DNA of 6,990 nt from an uncultured bacterium (GTDB taxonomy: Bacteria > Pseudomonadota > Gammaproteobacteria > Burkholderiales > Burkholderiaceae_F). The position numbers were made by a program, and so were the translations under genes. Under the pieces are notes generated by a model. It did not search any database. It saw only the letters and a program-made list of their open reading frames with translations, and was not told the DNA's origin. The DNA is taken from positions 1 to 6,990 of the forward strand of contig CAJMRV010000090.1 in NCBI GenBank assembly GCA_905215795.1, read 5' to 3'. The first letter of the stretch is position 1; each line of letters begins with the position of its first letter. Positions 4,517 to 6,990 of the stretch are shown piece after piece.

Positions 4517-6886
4517 GTGATTTCCAAATCCAAAAAAACCACCCAGAAGCGAAAGAAGCCGGCCCGGAAGAGCTCCCTGAGGACCTTCCTGAAGTGGGCC
4601 ATCGCGGTCGGCGTGGCCGGCGCCCTGAGCGGCTTCCTCCTCCTCGTCTTCGTGTTCTCCTACATCTACCAGGAGCTCCCGCCCCTGGACGCCGTCACGA
4701 ACTACCACCCGCGCGTCCCGCTGCGCGTCTGGAGCGCCGACGGCAAGCTCCTGGCCGAGTTCGGCGAGGAGCACCGCGACTTCGTGGCCATCAAGGACGT
4801 GCCGCTCGACGTGCGCCATGCGATCCTCGCCGCCGAGGACGACGGCTTCTACGAGCACCCCGGCATCGAGATCACGGGCATCCTGCGCGCCGCCATCACC
4901 AACGCCCTGACGGGGCGCCGCGGCCAGGGCGGCTCGACGATCACGCAGCAGGTGGCCCGCAACTTCTTCCTGACGACGGACCGCACCTACAAGCGCAAGC
5001 TCTATGAGATCGCCATGTCCTTCAAGATCGAGCACTTGCTCACGAAGGACCAGATCCTCGAGATCTACATCAACCAGATCTACCTGGGCCAGCGCTCCTA
5101 CGGCTTCCAGAGCGCCGCGAGGACCTACTTCGGGCGCTCCCTCGACCAGCTCACCATCGGCGAGGCCGCCACGCTCGCGGGCCTGCCCGTGGCTCCCTCG
5201 GCCTACAACCCGATCGTGAACCCGGCCGCCGCCACGATGCGCAAGAACTACGTGCTGCGCCGCATGTACGACCTCCACTACATCGACGAGGCCACCTACG
5301 CGCGTGAGAAGGCCGCCCCGATGCAGACCCGCCGCACGCCCACCGCCGACGAGATGATCGCCAACGGGCTCGCCCGCGAGCACGTCGAGGCAGACTACGC
5401 GAGCGAGCTCGCACGCGTGCTCGTCTACGACATCTTCAAGGACGAGACCTATTCGCGCGGCCTGAACGTGTACACGACGATCAACTCGGTGGACCAGAAG
5501 GCCGCCGTCGACGCCGTGCGCAACGCGCTCGTGAGCTACGACCGCAAGTACGGCTACCGCGGACCCGAGGGCTTCGTCGACATCAGCGACGCCGCCTCGC
5601 GCGCCAAGACGATCCGCACGACGCTCGCCAACACCCGCTCCTCCCCGGTCATGGTCCCCGCCGTGGTGACCTCCGCGTCGACGAAGGGCATCCGAGCGGC
5701 GATCTCCTCGAAGGAGTCCGTCGACCTCGACGCCGACAGCCTGCGCTTCGGACGCCGCTACCTCACCAAGAGGAAGGACGGCCGCGAACTGCGTCCCGGC
5801 TCGATCATCCGCGTGATGAGGAGCCAGGACAACAAGGGCTGGACGCTCGGCCAGGTCCCCGAGGTGGAGGCCGCCTTCATCGCGGGCGACTACAACACGG
5901 GCGCCGTGAGGGCCTTCGTGGGCGGGTTCGACTTCAACATCAACAAGTTCAACCACGTCACCCAGGCGTGGCGCCAGCCGGGCTCGTCGTTCAAGCCGTT
6001 CATCTACTCGGCCGCCCTCGACAAGGGCTTCACGCCCACGACGATCATCAACGACGCCCCGATCAGCATCGACCCGAAGCTCACCGGCAACAAGCTCTGG
6101 GAGCCGCGCAACTATGAGAACCGCTTCGACGGTCCCATGACGATGCGCGAGGGCCTGCAGCGCTCCAAGAACCTCGTGACGATCCGCATCATGCAGGCGA
6201 TCGGTCCCGAGTACGCCCAGGAGTTCATCGGCCGCTTCGGCTTCTCGCCCGAACAGCACCCCGCCAACCTCCCGATGGCGCTCGGCGCAGGCAGCGTCAC
6301 GCCCTGGCAGATGTTCGGCGCCTACTCGACGTTCGCCAACGGGGGCTTCCTCGTCAAGCCCTACCTGATCGAACGCGTCACAGACGTCACCGGCCGCACG
6401 CTCATGCGCAACACCGGCCGCACGGCGGGCGACGAGGCGATCCGCGCGATCTCCGACAGGAACGCCTACGTGATGGACTCGCTCCTGCACGGCGTGGCCA
6501 CCCGCGGCACCGCCCGCCGCTCGACGCGCGAACTCAAGCGCAACGACATCGGCGGGAAGACCGGCACGACCAACAACGCCTACGACGCCTGGTTCTGCGG
6601 CTACACCGGCGACCAGGTCGGCGTGAGCTGGATCGGCTACGACACGCCGCGTCCCCTGGGCGCCCGTGAGACGGGCGGCGGCCTCGCGCTCCCGGTCTGG
6701 ATCGACTACATGCGCGTGGCGGAGAAGGACCGTCCCGATGCGGTGCGCGTCCAGCCCGAAAGCGTCGTCAACATCGACGGCGAGGTCTACTACAAGGACC
6801 CGATCAAGGCGCCCGTCCTCGACGGCGACCGTCCGATCGAGCTCGACCACGACGAACAGGACGTGATCCGCAACCAGATCTTCTGA
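4517..6886 (+). CDS. mrcA: PBP1A, bifunctional class A penicillin-binding protein (glycosyltransferase/transpeptidase)
   Basis: This 789-residue inner-membrane enzyme polymerises lipid II into glycan strands and cross-links the peptides. A lysine-rich cytoplasmic tail (4-27) precedes one membrane helix (about 28-51). The GT51 glycosyltransferase domain has EDDGFYEHPG (107-116, catalytic Glu107), GGSTITQQ (138-145), RKLYE (160-164) and KDQILEIYINQIYLG (177-191). A linker/OB-like domain follows (about 335-450) with YDRKYGYRGPEG. The transpeptidase has GSSFKP with nucleophile Ser490 and Lys493, SKN (550-552) and KTGTT (681-685). The FVGGFDFNINKFN stretch and the OB insert match PBP1A better than PBP1B. 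Length is somewhat below E. coli PBP1A (850) because the region before KTG is shorter. The GTG at 4517 is chosen because AAGAG lies 6 bases upstream and it gives a standard basic-then-membrane N-terminus; the open frame extends to a TTG at 4325 without family-like sequence. No partner gene follows before the right-edge inverted repeat. Confidence 0.95.
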   Translation: MISKSKKTTQKRKKPARKSSLRTFLKWAIAVGVAGALSGFLLLVFVFSYIYQELPPLDAVTNYHPRVPLRVWSADGKLLAEFGEEHRDFVAIKDVPLDVRHAILAAEDDGFYEHPGIEITGILRAAITNALTGRRGQGGSTITQQVARNFFLTTDRTYKRKLYEIAMSFKIEHLLTKDQILEIYINQIYLGQRSYGFQSAARTYFGRSLDQLTIGEAATLAGLPVAPSAYNPIVNPAAATMRKNYVLRRMYDLHYIDEATYAREKAAPMQTRRTPTADEMIANGLAREHVEADYASELARVLVYDIFKDETYSRGLNVYTTINSVDQKAAVDAVRNALVSYDRKYGYRGPEGFVDISDAASRAKTIRTTLANTRSSPVMVPAVVTSASTKGIRAAISSKESVDLDADSLRFGRRYLTKRKDGRELRPGSIIRVMRSQDNKGWTLGQVPEVEAAFIAGDYNTGAVRAFVGGFDFNINKFNHVTQAWRQPGSSFKPFIYSAALDKGFTPTTIINDAPISIDPKLTGNKLWEPRNYENRFDGPMTMREGLQRSKNLVTIRIMQAIGPEYAQEFIGRFGFSPEQHPANLPMALGAGSVTPWQMFGAYSTFANGGFLVKPYLIERVTDVTGRTLMRNTGRTAGDEAIRAISDRNAYVMDSLLHGVATRGTARRSTRELKRNDIGGKTGTTNNAYDAWFCGYTGDQVGVSWIGYDTPRPLGARETGGGLALPVWIDYMRVAEKDRPDAVRVQPESVVNIDGEVYYKDPIKAPVLDGDRPIELDHDEQDVIRNQIF

Positions 6887-6937
6887 GCCGGACCGAACGC
6901 GTCCCCCTCAAACGACGAAACCCCCGCACCACGCATG

Positions 6938-6981
6938 AAGTGGTCCCCAATTCTTGGACAAAGAATTGAGGACCACTTTTT
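6938..6981 (+). terminator. 18-bp inverted repeat plus T-run, possible rho-independent terminator of mrcA
   Basis: The arms at 6938-6955 and 6961-6978 pair at 17 of 18 positions (C6947 faces A6969) around a 5-base loop GGACA. Five Ts (6977-6981) overlap and follow the right arm. In RNA this would be a very stable hairpin about 50 bases after the mrcA stop and is able to terminate transcription. The stem is less GC-rich than a typical terminator in such a genome, and the structure may belong to an insertion-sequence end instead; both roles are compatible. Confidence 0.5.
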
Positions 6982-6990
6982 ATGGGAAAG
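6982..6990 (+). CDS. Possible start of IS orfA (three codons, M-G-K), cut by window edge
   Basis: An ATG at 6982 begins ATG-GGA-AAG, right where IS150-like elements start their first open reading frame (a helix-turn-helix transposase subunit). A GAGG at 6968-6971 is 10 bases upstream but lies inside the right arm of the hairpin, so it may be masked when the hairpin forms. Three codons cannot identify a protein; the call depends entirely on the insertion-sequence reading. Confidence 0.25.

Larger units (their letters stand above)
6936..6990 (+). mobile_element. Probable left end of an IS3-family (IS150-like) insertion sequence, cut by window edge
   Basis: The sequence starting TGAAGTGGTCCCC and continuing AATTC-TTGGACA resembles the terminal repeat style of IS150-group IS3 elements: it opens with TG, has a run of C, and then TTGGACA at the same distance. 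An inverted repeat and a short open frame follow, as in those elements. Base composition drops sharply from the GC-rich mrcA region. The transposase, the other end and any target-site duplication lie outside the window, so the call rests on about 55 bases. The alternative is that the repeat is simply the mrcA terminator. Confidence 0.5.

Noticed and set aside
4495..4519. CACGT...ACGTG inverted repeat enclosing the mrcA ribosome-binding site and GTG start
   Set aside because: A 5-bp stem with a 15-base loop is too weak to claim a regulatory structure and is expected by chance.
4472..6850. A 792-codon open frame antisense to mrcA
   Set aside because: High-GC genes with strong third-position bias keep the antisense frame open. 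The translation is low-complexity (rich in V, D, R, A, E, H) and resembles no family, while the plus strand encodes a fully motif-complete PBP1A.
1..6990. CRISPR arrays, tRNA/rRNA genes, toxin-antitoxin or defence genes, phage genes
   Set aside because: No regularly spaced repeats, no RNA gene signatures and no such protein families were seen. Apart from the right-edge repeat, the window is filled by housekeeping envelope genes.

Overview
The window is a high-GC proteobacterial chromosome segment devoted almost entirely to cell-envelope maintenance. The gene set and order (an MLA operon with the lipoprotein gene mlaA placed between mlaD and mlaC, followed by murA) point to a betaproteobacterium, most likely in the Burkholderiales. 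A Sutterellaceae-like origin is possible, but that is an impression and was not tested.

Layout. On the minus strand, read from about 4331 down to 1, there is a tightly packed run: a 4HBT-fold (YbgC-like) acyl-CoA thioesterase, mlaF (ATPase), mlaE (permease), mlaD (MCE protein), mlaA (outer-membrane lipoprotein), mlaC (periplasmic lipid carrier), mlaB (STAS subunit), and the first 15 codons of murA, which is cut by the window edge. Three junctions are 4-base stop/start overlaps (F/E, D/A, C/B). The other gaps are 6 to 51 bases, so a single operon is likely. On the plus strand, diverging from the thioesterase across about 185 bases, is a complete mrcA/ponA-type bifunctional class A penicillin-binding protein (PBP1A). 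After it, the last ~55 bases hold a near-perfect 18-bp inverted repeat that looks like the left end of an IS3-family (IS150-like) insertion sequence with the first codons of its orfA. The same hairpin plus T-run could end mrcA transcription.

How the genes work together. MlaA (outer membrane), MlaC (periplasm) and the inner-membrane MlaFEDB complex move phospholipids between the two membranes and keep the outer leaflet asymmetric. MurA starts peptidoglycan precursor synthesis, and PBP1A polymerises and cross-links the wall. The thioesterase may act on acyl-CoA or related thioesters, but its substrate is unknown.

I found no sign of an undescribed system. All complete genes belong to well-known families with intact key residues. 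The points worth a second look are the absence of an ibaG/bolA-type gene between mlaB and murA, the divergent pairing of mrcA with the MLA operon, the possible leaderless start of the thioesterase, and the hairpin-guarded IS end at the right edge.
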